Assembly (NCBI RefSeq): GCF_017980685.1
Contig: NZ_JACXXO010000002.1
Location: forward strand, 558,001 to 622,000
Direction of reading: 5' to 3'
DNA: 64,000 bases
Origin: Pseudomonas iridis
GTDB lineage: Bacteria; Pseudomonadota; Gammaproteobacteria; Pseudomonadales; Pseudomonadaceae
Under the pieces are notes generated by a model, which saw only the letters and a program-made list of their open reading frames with translations, made no database searches and was not told the origin of the DNA. The position numbers and the translations under genes are program-made. Of this stretch, positions 45,365 through 55,021 are shown one piece after another. The number at the start of each line of letters is the position of its first letter. Positions within the stretch are counted from its first letter, which is position 1.

Positions 45365-45448
45365 CAAAAGATCGCAGCCTTCGGCAGCTCCTACAAGAGC
45401 AAAGCAAATCCCCTGTAGGAGCTGCCGAAGGCTGCGATCTTTTGATCT
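45365..45448. repeat. Inverted pair of GTAGGAGCTGCCGAAGGCTGCGATC repeat
   Basis: Tail-to-tail copies just after copZ, close to perfect inverted repeats. It probably folds into a hairpin in the copZ 3' region. Confidence 0.85.
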
Positions 45449-45548
45449 TGATATCCGGGTTTCTGATTGTTAGCCAGCTATCGGAATGTTCAAGGCGTCC
45501 ATGCCCGGCTAGACTGTCGGGCTGCCGACCTGCCAACGTGGATGCCTG

Positions 45549-46751
45549 ATGAACTTTCGTACCATTCTGATTCTCGGAGCCCTGACCGCTTTCGGTCCGT
45601 TGGCGATCGACTTCTATTTACCTGCATTTCCGTCCATGGCGCTCGCGTTCGGCACCGACGAGAAACATGTGCAGATGACGTTGGCAGCGTATTTTCTCGG
45701 TCTGTCCATCGGCCAGCTGGCTTACGGCCCGGTGGCCGATCGCTTCGGTCGACGGGTTCCGTTGCTCATTGGTCTGGCGCTGTTCACGCTGGCATCTCTG
45801 GCCTGTGCTTATGCACCGAACCTGGAATGGCTGATCGGCGCACGTTTCGTGCAGGCGTTGGGCGGTTGTGCAGGGATGGTGATCGCCCGGGCGGTGGTCA
45901 GCGATAAATGCGACGCCGTGGGCTCGGCGAAAGTCTTCTCGCAGTTGATGCTGGTGATGGGCCTGGCGCCGATACTGGCGCCGATGCTCGGCGGGCTGTT
46001 GGTCAACACCACGGGTTGGCAGTCGATCTTTTTGGTGCTGACCGGGTTCAGCGCGTTGGCAGGTCTGGCCGTGGCGCTCGGCCTGCCGGAAAGTATGCCC
46101 GCGGACATGCCGCGCCAGCCGCTGTCCGGTGCACTGCGTCAGTATGGAAGGCTGCTGAAGGATCGGGTTTACCTCGGCCATGCCTTGACCGGCGGCATCG
46201 CCATCGCCGGAATGTTTGCTTACATTGCCGGCTCACCGTTCATCTTCATCAAACTGTATGGCGTCCCGGCCGAGCATTTCGGCTGGCTGTTCGGTACGAA
46301 CGCGGCGGGGTTCATTCTGGTAGCGCAGGTCAATGCGCGGTTGTTGGCCAAGCGTGGCCCGGCGTTTCTGCTGTCGCGTGCAGTCTGGGTTTACCTGGCT
46401 GCCGGGCTGACATTGCTGGCCGTCAGCACCTTGCACACCAATGCGCTTTGGCCGTTGCTGATTCCATTGTTCATCTGCGTGTCCAGCCTCGGCTGCATCA
46501 GCCCCAACGCTGCCGCCTGCGCGATGAACGGACAGGGCGCGCGCGCCGGCAGCGCGTCAGCGTTGCTCGGTTGCATGCAATTCAGTGTCGCGGCCGGCGC
46601 CTCGGCACTGGTGGGGATATTGCACGATGGCACAGCCGTGCCGATGGCCATCGTCATCAGCATGTGCGGTTTTCTGGTGGTGAGCGTCGCGATGCTCACC
46701 CGACGTCTGCAAAATGCCCGAGCCCTGGCTCAAGCCCAAGCCGAGGCTTGA
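45549..46751 (+). CDS. Bcr/CflA family multidrug efflux transporter
   Basis: A 400-residue MFS drug exporter. The N-terminal helix ILGALTAFGPLAIDFYLPAFP with its conserved D and P residues, and the loop YGPVADRFGRRVPL (MFS motif A), identify the Bcr/CflA subgroup, whose members export bicyclomycin, chloramphenicol or related compounds by H+ antiport. About twelve membrane helices are present. It ends three bases before a convergent small gene. No regulator is adjacent. Confidence 0.92.
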   Translation: MNFRTILILGALTAFGPLAIDFYLPAFPSMALAFGTDEKHVQMTLAAYFLGLSIGQLAYGPVADRFGRRVPLLIGLALFTLASLACAYAPNLEWLIGARFVQALGGCAGMVIARAVVSDKCDAVGSAKVFSQLMLVMGLAPILAPMLGGLLVNTTGWQSIFLVLTGFSALAGLAVALGLPESMPADMPRQPLSGALRQYGRLLKDRVYLGHALTGGIAIAGMFAYIAGSPFIFIKLYGVPAEHFGWLFGTNAAGFILVAQVNARLLAKRGPAFLLSRAVWVYLAAGLTLLAVSTLHTNALWPLLIPLFICVSSLGCISPNAAACAMNGQGARAGSASALLGCMQFSVAAGASALVGILHDGTAVPMAIVISMCGFLVVSVAMLTRRLQNARALAQAQAEA

Positions 46752-46754
46752 ACC

Positions 46755-46928
46755 TCAGCCGGCCGCGCGTTGCTGGCCTTGATCGGGAATCTTGTGGGGC
46801 GCGCAGAGTCGCGCTTCGAGGGTGCGAGTGAAGGCCAGCGCTTCGGCCTCACTGCGGAATGTCACGGCGTGCTGGTCGAGTCGGACCTGCCATTGAGACT
46901 TTGCAACTTCTTTTATCAGGATCTTCAT
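46755..46928 (-). CDS. 57-residue conserved-type small protein
   Basis: A small protein starting MKILIKEVAKSQWQVRLDQH, with GGGAGG six bases before ATG 46928. It has an N-terminal beta pattern and an Ala/Leu-rich helix (RSEAEALAFTRTLEARL), resembling the DUF2188-like layout of short basic proteins. No catalytic or metal motif is visible. Its good start and coherent composition argue that it is real. It ends three bases from the Bcr/CflA stop. Confidence 0.65.
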   Translation of the reverse strand: MKILIKEVAKSQWQVRLDQHAVTFRSEAEALAFTRTLEARLCAPHKIPDQGQQRAAG

Positions 46929-47031
46929 TGCTGACCTCCCTTGCGTAAAAGATGTATCGCAGAGGCTTCGATTGTAGACCTGAATACGATCGCAATTGTG
47001 ACAACGGTCAAGCATCTGACTGACGGCAAAA

Positions 47032-47080
47032 GAAGATCGCAGGCCTTGCAGGAGCTACCTCAGGCTGCGATCTTCCGATC
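47032..47080. repeat. Degenerate hairpin of the second repeat family
   Basis: GAAGATCGCAGGCCTTGCAG and GAGCTACCTCAGGCTGCGAT are imperfect inverted arms, immediately past the stop of the oxidoreductase gene on the minus strand. It could act as its 3' hairpin. Confidence 0.6.
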
Positions 47081-47081
47081 C

Positions 47082-48095
47082 TTAGAAACCTTCTAAAACA
47101 ATTTTCCCCTTGGCTTTGCCGCTCTCCAGCAACTCATGCGCGCGACGCAAGTTCGCCGCATTGATCGCGCCGAAGTGCTCGCCGACGGTCGTCTTCAATG
47201 TGCCTGCATCAATCAACTCGGCCACGCGGTTGAGCAGTTTGTGCTGTTCGATCATGTCGGGTGTCTCGAACAGCGAGCGGGTGTACATGAACTCCCAGTG
47301 CAGCGAGAGGCTCTTGCGCTTGAGTTTGGTCACGTCCAGCGACTTCGGGTCGTCGATCAGCGCCAGTTTGCCTTGCGGCGCCAGGGCTTCGACCAGTTGA
47401 TCCAGATGCTGATCGGTCTGGGTCAGGCTGGCGACGTGGGTGACGTGGTTGATGCCGGCGCGCTTGAGTTCTTCACTCAGCGGTTGGCTGTGGTCGATGA
47501 CCAGATCCGCCCCCAGTTCGCTGACCCAATCGCGAGTCTGTGCACGGGAGGCGGTGCCGATCACTTTGAGACCGGTCAGTTGCTTGGCCAATTGGGTGAG
47601 GATCGAACCGACGCCACCCGCCGCACCGACGATCAGCAGGCTCTGGCCATTATCGACTTGTCCCTCGCTGACTTGCAGGCGTTCGAAGAGCAACTCCCAT
47701 GCGGTAATCGCGGTCAGCGGCAGGGCCGCGGCTTCGGCGAAACCGAGGGACTTGGGCATATGGCCGACGATCCGCTCATCGACCACGTGCAGTTCACTGT
47801 TGCCGCCCGCGCGGGCGATGGAGCCGGCGTAGAAAACCTTGTCGCCAGCCTTGAACAGCGTCACCTCGCTGCCAACCGCCTTGACCACGCCGGCCACGTC
47901 CCAGCCCAGCACTTTCGCGGCCCCGCCTTCAGGCGCCACATTCTGCCGCACCTTGGTGTCGACCGGGTTGACCGAAATGGCTTTGACCTCTACCAGCAAA
48001 TCACGCGGGCCGGCTACAGGCTCCGGCAGATCGATGTTTTGCAGGGATTTGGCGTCGCTGATGGGCAGTGAGGCGTAATAGGCAATGGCTTTCAT
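47082..48095 (-). CDS. Zinc-type alcohol dehydrogenase / quinone oxidoreductase
   Basis: A 337-residue MDR-superfamily oxidoreductase. It has the GroES-like N-terminal fold (KAIAYYASLPISD..., DLLVEVKAISVNPVDTKVRQN) and an NAD(P)-binding domain with LLIVGAAGGVGSILTQLAKQ. The VNPVDTK loop lacks the zinc-ligand cysteine, so it is probably a zinc-independent quinone/enone reductase. The C-terminus (SGKAKGKIVLEGF) matches the family. It is divergent from a LysR regulator, a common pairing in which the regulator controls the enzyme. Confidence 0.9.
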   Translation of the reverse strand: MKAIAYYASLPISDAKSLQNIDLPEPVAGPRDLLVEVKAISVNPVDTKVRQNVAPEGGAAKVLGWDVAGVVKAVGSEVTLFKAGDKVFYAGSIARAGGNSELHVVDERIVGHMPKSLGFAEAAALPLTAITAWELLFERLQVSEGQVDNGQSLLIVGAAGGVGSILTQLAKQLTGLKVIGTASRAQTRDWVSELGADLVIDHSQPLSEELKRAGINHVTHVASLTQTDQHLDQLVEALAPQGKLALIDDPKSLDVTKLKRKSLSLHWEFMYTRSLFETPDMIEQHKLLNRVAELIDAGTLKTTVGEHFGAINAANLRRAHELLESGKAKGKIVLEGF

Positions 48096-48210
48096 GGAAG
48101 GCTCCGCACAGGTAGTAGAAGATGGTGCTGATGATTAGCTATTTCTCTGCAAGATAAAACCGGCTAAAACAGCACTCTCTTTCAATGTTTTTTTGATAAT
48201 CGAGGCTGAC

Positions 48211-49140
48211 ATGCTGCGTTTCGATGACTTGCAATTGTTCGTCCGAGCAGCGGATCTGGGCAGTCTGTCGGCGGCGGCGCGGGTGATGGACATGTCTTCG
48301 GCAGTGGCCAGCGCGGCGCTGAAACGGATCGAACAGCAACTCGGTGCGCGTCTGCTCGCCCGGTCGACGCGCAGCTTGCGCCTGACGGCCGAGGGCGAAG
48401 GCTTCCTCGAATACGCTCGGGCGGCGTTGAGCAATCTCGATGAGGGGCGACGTTTGCTGGCCAGCGGGCAGGATCAGGTCAGCGGGGTCTTGCAACTGTC
48501 GGCGCCTTCGGACTTTGGCCGCAACCTGTTGCTGCCGTGGCTCGACGAGTTCCAGCGCGAGCACCCGAAACTGACCGTACGCTTGCTGCTCGGCGACCGC
48601 ATTGCCGACCTGTTTCGCCAACCGGTGGACATTGCCCTGCGGTATGGCGAACCGGAAGATTCCAGCCTGATTGCCTTGCCGATCGCGCCGCACAACCGCC
48701 GCGTGTTGTGCGCGTCACCGGCGTATCTGGCGCAGCACGGCGAACCGCGGCAACTCGAACAACTGGCCCAGCACAATTGCCTGTTGTTTATGCTCGGCAG
48801 TCGGGTCCATGACCATTGGAGCTTCACTGACGGCAGGCGCGAAGTCAGCCTTACTGTCACGGGGGACCGCTTCAGTGACGACGCCGACGTGGTACGTCTG
48901 TGGGCCGTGGCAGGTGCCGGGATTGCCTATAAATCCTGGCTGGACGTGGGCGCCGATGTTCTCGCCGGGCGCCTCAAAGTGCTGTTGCCGGAGCTGCTGT
49001 GTGAGCGCGCTCCGCTGAATTTGTTGTGCGCCCATCGCGCACAATTGAGTAAGCCTGTGAACCTTTTAAAGGAGATGCTCGCCAGCCGATGCGCTGATCT
49101 AAGTAGTCAATTTCCCGCTTTCTCGAAAGTTGATCATTAG
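48211..49140 (+). CDS. LysR-family transcriptional regulator
   Basis: A 309-residue regulator with an N-terminal winged helix-turn-helix (MLRFDDLQLFVRAADLGSLSAAAR...) and a LysR substrate-binding domain (about 90-295) of the AaeR/PA0477-like group. ATG 48211 is used because CGAGG lies upstream and it gives the normal N-terminus. It is transcribed divergently from the quinone oxidoreductase gene, 115 bases away, so it most likely regulates that gene from the shared region. No inducer can be inferred. Confidence 0.92.
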   Translation: MLRFDDLQLFVRAADLGSLSAAARVMDMSSAVASAALKRIEQQLGARLLARSTRSLRLTAEGEGFLEYARAALSNLDEGRRLLASGQDQVSGVLQLSAPSDFGRNLLLPWLDEFQREHPKLTVRLLLGDRIADLFRQPVDIALRYGEPEDSSLIALPIAPHNRRVLCASPAYLAQHGEPRQLEQLAQHNCLLFMLGSRVHDHWSFTDGRREVSLTVTGDRFSDDADVVRLWAVAGAGIAYKSWLDVGADVLAGRLKVLLPELLCERAPLNLLCAHRAQLSKPVNLLKEMLASRCADLSSQFPAFSKVDH

Positions 49141-49456
49141 TCGCAGGTAAATAGAGAAATTTCTGTCAGGAACAATCACCACCCGTGCAGTCCGCAGCGC
49201 GGGACGGCGCGTGCATCCCGCTTATACTAGCGCCCGCCTCACGCCAGTACCGAAACCCGGCCCGAACGCCATCAATGCTGAGCTGCCTTGTTTAACTTCG
49301 GGTACTGCTGCGGTTGCGGGTTCGGCGCCGGAACATGTTGTGCCAATGGCCTGCCTTGCCCCGGCTCAGGGCGTTTTTCGCGTCTTGGCCGCTGGCTCAT
49401 TACTGGTCAAGATGTCTCCGAGCAGTAGACGATACGATTCCACAGGGAGTGAATAC
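49141..49456. other. 316-base region upstream of the ArsR-type gene
   Basis: No convincing gene: the frame open through here lacks a ribosome-binding site. A good -10-like hexamer TATACT lies at 49223-49228 without an obvious -35. AGGGAG at 49444-49449 serves the following start. Otherwise I see nothing. Confidence 0.45.
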
Positions 49457-50188
49457 ATGGAACATGCACCTTGCATCAGCCAGATCGCCACGTTGCTGGC
49501 CGACCCCAAGCGCAGCGCGATGATGTGGGCGTTGATGGATGGCTCGGCCCGGCAGACCGAGGAGCTTGCGCTACTGGCAGGGCTGTCGCCGTCGTCGGCC
49601 AGTGCGCATCTGGCACGGTTGTCCACTGGCGGTCTGTTGAAGGTCGAAGTCCGGGGGCGTAAACGGTTTTTCCGCCTCTCGGCGCCGGAGGTAGGGGCTG
49701 CGATCGAAGCGTTGGCCAGCGCCACCATCGCCAGTGCCCCGCGAGAAGTCGCCGAGGTGTTCAAACGCAATACGCCGATGGCCAAGGTAGCGGCGGCGCC
49801 GTCTTCACTGCTGCGCGCTCGTTTCTGTGATGACCATTTGGGCGGCACGCTGGCGGCCGATCTTTATCAACGCCTGCTCGACGCCGGCTGGATCGAACAG
49901 CTTGAGCAACGCGTGGTGGTGACCCATAAAGGCGCGAGCAAGTTGGCCGGGCGTGGCGTGTTCATCCAGGCGCTGGCCCATCGCAACGTGCAAGTGGCCT
50001 GTGCCTGCCCGGACTGGAGCGAGCGTCGTCCGCACATGGGCGGTTCACTCGGCGCGGCGTTGCTGCAGTTGTTCATGCAGTCCGGTTGGCTGACCTTGCC
50101 CCATGACTCCAGGGCGTTGCAACTGACCGCTATTGGCCAGCGGGAGCTGCATCGATTCGCCAAGGAAACAGAGCTGGAACTGGCGTAG
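49457..50188 (+). CDS. ArsR-type helix-turn-helix transcriptional regulator
   Basis: A 243-residue regulator. The N-terminal 80 residues form an ArsR winged helix (ISQIATLLADPKRSAMMWALMDG, then ELALLAGLSPSSASAHLARLSTGGLL). The C-terminal part is longer than in simple ArsR proteins and carries HLGGTLAADLYQRLLDAGWI and a Cys-containing segment (VACACPDWSERRPHMGG). That segment occurs in larger ArsR-like regulators without an established metal site. ATG 49457 has AGGGAG upstream. No target gene is adjacent on the same strand, so its signal and regulon are unknown. Confidence 0.87.
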   Translation: MEHAPCISQIATLLADPKRSAMMWALMDGSARQTEELALLAGLSPSSASAHLARLSTGGLLKVEVRGRKRFFRLSAPEVGAAIEALASATIASAPREVAEVFKRNTPMAKVAAAPSSLLRARFCDDHLGGTLAADLYQRLLDAGWIEQLEQRVVVTHKGASKLAGRGVFIQALAHRNVQVACACPDWSERRPHMGGSLGAALLQLFMQSGWLTLPHDSRALQLTAIGQRELHRFAKETELELA

Positions 50189-50240
50189 CAGAGCCTGTGA
50201 AATCGCTGCCTGAGCCCGAATCCATCAGCTAACACTGTAC

Positions 50241-50270
50241 CTGTGGGAGCGGGCAAGCCCGCTCCCACAG
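50241..50270. repeat. Single perfect REP palindrome
   Basis: CTGTGGGAGCGGGC and its exact complement around AA give a 14-base perfect stem, between the convergent ArsR-type and adenine deaminase genes. Confidence 0.8.
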
Positions 50271-50284
50271 TTTTAGTATTGCTC

Positions 50285-51247
<963 letters not shown>

Positions 51248-51318
51248 TCATCAGGTGCAATGGCGGCATTCTACAGATGCTTGCTGAAATAATTGGCAAA
51301 ACCTGACCAAGCGATCCG

Positions 51319-52284
51319 TCACACCGCTTCCTGTTCCCGTCGATAAGCGTAGGTATCGGCGAAGCGCGACAGCAGGAATTCAGCACAAGTGGTCGTCGGA
51401 TATTTCGCCGGGTATTCTGCGCTCTGGCAACCGGGCAGGCACTCGATACGGGTGTCCGGGTGAGGCTCGGCAAAGAACGGCATCGAGTAGCGATCCACTC
51501 CGAGCGGGCTGACCACCCGGTGCGGTGTCGAGCGATATCGGTCATTGCTCCAGCGCGCCATCATGTCGCCGAGGTTGACCACGAACGTCCCGTCAATCGG
51601 TGGAGCGTCGATCCACTCGCCTTTGACGTTCTTCACTTGCAAGCCACCGGCGCTGTCCTGATACAGCAGGGTGATGCAGCCGTAATCGGTGTGCGCACCG
51701 GCGCCTTGCTGCTCGGCGGAACTGGCGGTGTGACGCGGCGGGTAATGGATCATGCGCAGCACACTCACGGGCTCAAGAAAGCGCTTGTCGAAGAAGTCGC
51801 GTTCGATGTCCAGGGCAAGGGTCATGGCGCGCAGCAGCGTTTGCGCGAGGGCCTGCATGTCGAGGTAGTGCTGTTCCATCAGCGCCTCCCAACCGGGAAT
51901 TGCCGGATGGCGGTTGGGCCCGCGCAAGGGTTTTTCCGCCAGCACTTCGGGATGGTTCGCCGACAGGTGCAGGCCCATGTCGAAGGTTTCTTTGAGGTCG
52001 CTGGGTTTGTTCGGGTCGAGCTGTTCGGTGGCGATGGCGCCGTAGCCGCGATGGTGGCGGGTCCGGGTGATGTCGATCTTGAGCTTCTCTGCCGCCGGCA
52101 GATCGAAAAAACGCTGCGCGTGATCGAGCAGGGCGTCGATGCGCTGGGCGGAAATCGGATGCCCCTTGATGTAGAAGAAACCCCACTCGCGGCAAGCCTG
52201 GTCGATTTGCTCGGCAACGGCGGGCCAGGCGTTTTGGTTGTCGGTGTAGAGCGGGCTGATGTCGATGATGGGAAGGCTGTTCAT
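51319..52284 (-). CDS. Isopenicillin-N-synthase-like 2OG-Fe(II) oxygenase
   Basis: A 321-residue non-haem iron oxygenase. The DIOX_N region (IDISPLYTDNQ..., WGFFYIKGHPI) is followed by the jelly-roll domain with the iron ligands His-x-Asp in GAHTDYGCITLL and the distal His in YRSTPHRVVSP, whose Arg and Ser would bind 2-oxoglutarate. It probably oxidises a small molecule. Its position between purine genes suggests purine catabolism, as I recall for PA0147, but the substrate is unknown. It lies 80 bases upstream of the adenine deaminase gene. Confidence 0.88.
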   Translation of the reverse strand: MNSLPIIDISPLYTDNQNAWPAVAEQIDQACREWGFFYIKGHPISAQRIDALLDHAQRFFDLPAAEKLKIDITRTRHHRGYGAIATEQLDPNKPSDLKETFDMGLHLSANHPEVLAEKPLRGPNRHPAIPGWEALMEQHYLDMQALAQTLLRAMTLALDIERDFFDKRFLEPVSVLRMIHYPPRHTASSAEQQGAGAHTDYGCITLLYQDSAGGLQVKNVKGEWIDAPPIDGTFVVNLGDMMARWSNDRYRSTPHRVVSPLGVDRYSMPFFAEPHPDTRIECLPGCQSAEYPAKYPTTTCAEFLLSRFADTYAYRREQEAV

Positions 52285-52328
52285 ACGTTTGTCCTGAAGA
52301 AACTCAGACTGAAAAGCAACGGAGATCT

Positions 52329-52420
52329 CTGTGGGAGCTGGCTTGCCAGCGATAGCGATCTCCCAGGCAACAATGATGTTGAAGGTAATGGCCTCATCGC
52401 TGGCAAGCCAGCTCCCACAG
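52329..52420. repeat. REP inverted pair (GGAGCTGGCTTGCCAGCGAT variant)
   Basis: Inverted variant copies flank about 45 bases between the oxygenase and the binding-protein genes, possibly insulating transcripts. Confidence 0.85.
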
Positions 52421-52443
52421 GTTCGGTGGTGTTTCTGGGAGGA

Positions 52444-53517
52444 TTACTTCGGCATCTCGGCCTTCATGCCTTCCACGTAATAGTTCATCGACGCCAGTTC
52501 CGCCGTGGTCGCACTCAAACCAGCGGGGATTTTCTCGACCCCGGCCTGATCCTTGATCGGCCCGGTAAACGGCTGCAACGCACCGCTCTTGATATCGGCA
52601 ATGATCTGCTCGGCTTCTGCTTTGACCGGTGCTGGCACCAGGTCGCTGATCGGCAGTTCAACCGTGCCTTCCTTCAGCCCGCCCCAGTAATCCTGGGACT
52701 TCCAGCTGTGATCGATCACGCTTTGAGTCGCCTGAATGTAATGCGGCGCCCAGTCGTTGACGATCGAGGTCAGCACCGCTTTCGGCCCGAAGTGGGCCAT
52801 GTCGGAGGCGTAACCCACCGCGTAGACACCGCGGCGTTCGGCAGCCTGAATCGGAGCCGGGCTGTCGGTGTGCTGGAATACCACGTCGACACCCTGATCG
52901 ATCAGCGCGTTGGCGGCATCGGCTTCCTTGCCCGGATCGAACCATGAGTTGACCCACACCACTTTGATCTCGGTGCCGGGGTTGTACTTGTTCAGGGCCA
53001 GTTGAATGGCGTTGATGTCGCGGATCACTTCCGGGATCGGGAAGGAGGCGACGTAGCCGATCTTTTTGGTCTTGGTCATCTTCGCCGCGAGGAAGCCGCC
53101 GACGTAACGGCCCTCGTAGGTGCGCGCCAGATAGGTGCCGAGGTTCTTGTCCTGCTTGTAGCCGGTGGCGTGCTCGAAGGTCACCTTGGGAAATTGTTTG
53201 GCGACTTTCAGCGTCGGGTTCATGTAACCGAAGGACGTGGTGAAGATCAGGTCGTACTTGTCCTTCGCCATGTTGCGGATCACCCGCTCGGCGTCGGCAC
53301 CTTCGGCGACGTTTTCCACGTAGTTGGTGGTGATCTGCGCGCCGAATTTCTCCGCCAGCGCCTTGCGCCCCTGTTCATGCTGATACGTCCAGCCGTGGTC
53401 ACCGATGGGGTCGATGTAGACGAAACCAACCTTCAGCGGATCGGCAGCGCTGGCGCTCAGGCTTATCCCCAGACCAATGGCGGCGCACAGCAGTTTGTGC
53501 AGCGGACGTATATGCAT
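52444..53517 (-). CDS. BMP-family ABC transporter substrate-binding protein
   Basis: A 357-residue periplasmic binding protein. The signal peptide (MHIRPLHKLLCAAIGLGISLSASAA) is followed by the BMP/Med fold: KVGFVYIDPIGDHGWTYQHE, FGYMNPTLKVAKQFPKV and VVFQHTDSPAPIQAAERRG. Related proteins bind purine nucleosides or nucleobases. The matching permeases and ATPase are encoded at 58287-61880, separated from it by about 5 kb of other genes on the same strand. ATG 53517 starts the signal peptide; the longer frame has no support. REP pairs flank the gene. Confidence 0.9.
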   Translation of the reverse strand: MHIRPLHKLLCAAIGLGISLSASAADPLKVGFVYIDPIGDHGWTYQHEQGRKALAEKFGAQITTNYVENVAEGADAERVIRNMAKDKYDLIFTTSFGYMNPTLKVAKQFPKVTFEHATGYKQDKNLGTYLARTYEGRYVGGFLAAKMTKTKKIGYVASFPIPEVIRDINAIQLALNKYNPGTEIKVVWVNSWFDPGKEADAANALIDQGVDVVFQHTDSPAPIQAAERRGVYAVGYASDMAHFGPKAVLTSIVNDWAPHYIQATQSVIDHSWKSQDYWGGLKEGTVELPISDLVPAPVKAEAEQIIADIKSGALQPFTGPIKDQAGVEKIPAGLSATTAELASMNYYVEGMKAEMPK

Positions 53518-53609
53518 GAATTGGAGCTCCATTTTGTTGTGTGTGGTCAGGGGCAATGCAAATTGCTGACCAACAAGACAACAAACTGGTTTGAAACCGT
53601 GTGAACGCC

Positions 53610-53673
53610 TTCGCGAGCACGCTCGCTCCCACAGGGGATTGCATTCCAAGGTGGGAGCGAGCCTGCTCGCGAA
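53610..53673. repeat. REP pair, short spacing
   Basis: One copy of TTCGCGAGCACGCTCGCTCC and an inverted copy GTGGGAGCGAGCCTGCTCGC, only about 15 bases apart, in the gap between the binding-protein gene and the antiporter gene. Confidence 0.8.
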
Positions 53674-53728
53674 GGGGCCGGTCAGGCCAATAAAAGTGCA
53701 TCAGGCAAAAGTCTCGCCATTGCTTGGT

Positions 53729-53756
53729 GCGCTAATGTGTAACGAAACGTTAGCGC
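53729..53756. promoter_or_regulatory. Dyad GCGCTAATG...CGTTAGCGC upstream of chaA
   Basis: Two nine-base arms match at eight of nine positions around a ten-base spacer (53738-53747), 50-80 bases before the antiporter start. It may be an operator or a short hairpin. No -35/-10 pair was settled. Confidence 0.35.
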
Positions 53757-53805
53757 CGCGCCGTAGTCAGTAGCTCATTGGAATCTCTGCGTTAAAAGGC
53801 CTGTC

Positions 53806-54897
53806 ATGCTCTCAATCCTCAAGCAAGAAAGCTTGCTGCTGCTGGCCCTGCTCGCCGCAGTCGTCGCTTATCCGTTGGAACACTGGATGCTGCACAGCGG
53901 CCAGATCGTCGCACTGACTGCCGGTCTGGTGCTGATCGCGTTCATCGTCGCCGCTTCGATGCGCGTCGCCCATCACGCCGAATTGCTCGCCGAAAAGGTC
54001 GGCGACCCCTACGGCACGATGATCCTCACGCTGGCCGCCGTGCTGGTAGAAGTGGTGATTCTGGCGATCATGATGAGCAACGAAGCGTCGCCCACACTGG
54101 TGCGCGACACGATTTATTCGGCCGTGATGCTCGACATCAACGGCATCCTCGGCCTCGCTGCGCTGATGGGAGGGATCAAGCATGGCGAGCAGTCCTACAA
54201 CGACGATTCGGCGCGCAGCTACAGCGTGATGATCCTCACGGCGATGGGCGTGTCGATGGTGGTGCCGGAGTTCATTCCCGAGGCCAATTGGAAGATCTAT
54301 TCGGCGTTCACTATCGGTGCAATGGTGCTGCTTTACGCGCTGTTCCTGCGCATGCAGGTCGGCCCGCACAGTTACTTTTTCAGCTACAGCTACCCGGACA
54401 AACGTCGCAAGAAAGAGCCGCAGGACGCGCAGGCGAAAGCACCGAGCATCGGCCTGTCGATCGGCATTCTGGTGTTTGGCATTGTGGTGATCGGCGCATT
54501 GGCCGAGGTGATGTCCAAGACCCTCGATCTGGGCCTGGAAGGCACGGGCGCACCGCCGGTGATCACGGCGATTCTGGTGGCGGCGATTTCAGCGGCACCG
54601 GAGATTTTGACCGCGTTGCGTGCGGCGTTGGCCAACCGCATGCAGTCGGTGGTCAACATTGCGATGGGTGCGTCACTGTCGACGGTGATCCTCACCGTGC
54701 CGGTGATGGAAGCGATGGCGCTGTACACCGGTCAGCCATTTCAGATGGCAATGACCCCGGTGCAGACGGTGATGATCTTTCTCACATTGATCGTCAGCGC
54801 GATCAATCTCAATGACGGCGAGACCAATGCCATTGAAGGCATGACGCACTTCGTGTTGTTCGCGACGTTCATCATGCTGTCCCTGCTAGGCCTTTAA
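53806..54897 (+). CDS. chaA: Calcium:proton antiporter ChaA
   Basis: A 363-residue inner-membrane cation exchanger with about eleven hydrophobic helices. It has the two inverted alpha repeats with acidic signatures of the CaCA superfamily, here AAVLVEVVILAIMMSNE and AAISAAPEILTALRAAL. The central acidic/charged loop (PDKRRKKEPQDAQ) separates the halves. It expels Ca2+ or Na+/K+ in exchange for H+ and helps alkaline and salt tolerance. It is flanked by REP pairs on both sides and appears to be a single-gene unit unrelated to the purine genes. Confidence 0.92.
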   Translation: MLSILKQESLLLLALLAAVVAYPLEHWMLHSGQIVALTAGLVLIAFIVAASMRVAHHAELLAEKVGDPYGTMILTLAAVLVEVVILAIMMSNEASPTLVRDTIYSAVMLDINGILGLAALMGGIKHGEQSYNDDSARSYSVMILTAMGVSMVVPEFIPEANWKIYSAFTIGAMVLLYALFLRMQVGPHSYFFSYSYPDKRRKKEPQDAQAKAPSIGLSIGILVFGIVVIGALAEVMSKTLDLGLEGTGAPPVITAILVAAISAAPEILTALRAALANRMQSVVNIAMGASLSTVILTVPVMEAMALYTGQPFQMAMTPVQTVMIFLTLIVSAINLNDGETNAIEGMTHFVLFATFIMLSLLGL

Positions 54898-54914
54898 GCC
54901 CACTGCAAAACAAT

Positions 54915-55003
54915 TGTGGGAGCGAGCCTGCTCGCGAAAGCGGAGTGTCATTCAACAAAAAAGTTGCCTGATGCTCCTTCTTCGCGAGCAGGCTCGCTCC
55001 CAC
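54915..55003. repeat. REP inverted pair
   Basis: Inverted GTGGGAGCGAGCCTGCTCGCG copies between the convergent chaA and 8-oxoguanine deaminase genes. Confidence 0.85.
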
Positions 55004-55021
55004 CGTTTTGATCCGCTGGGA

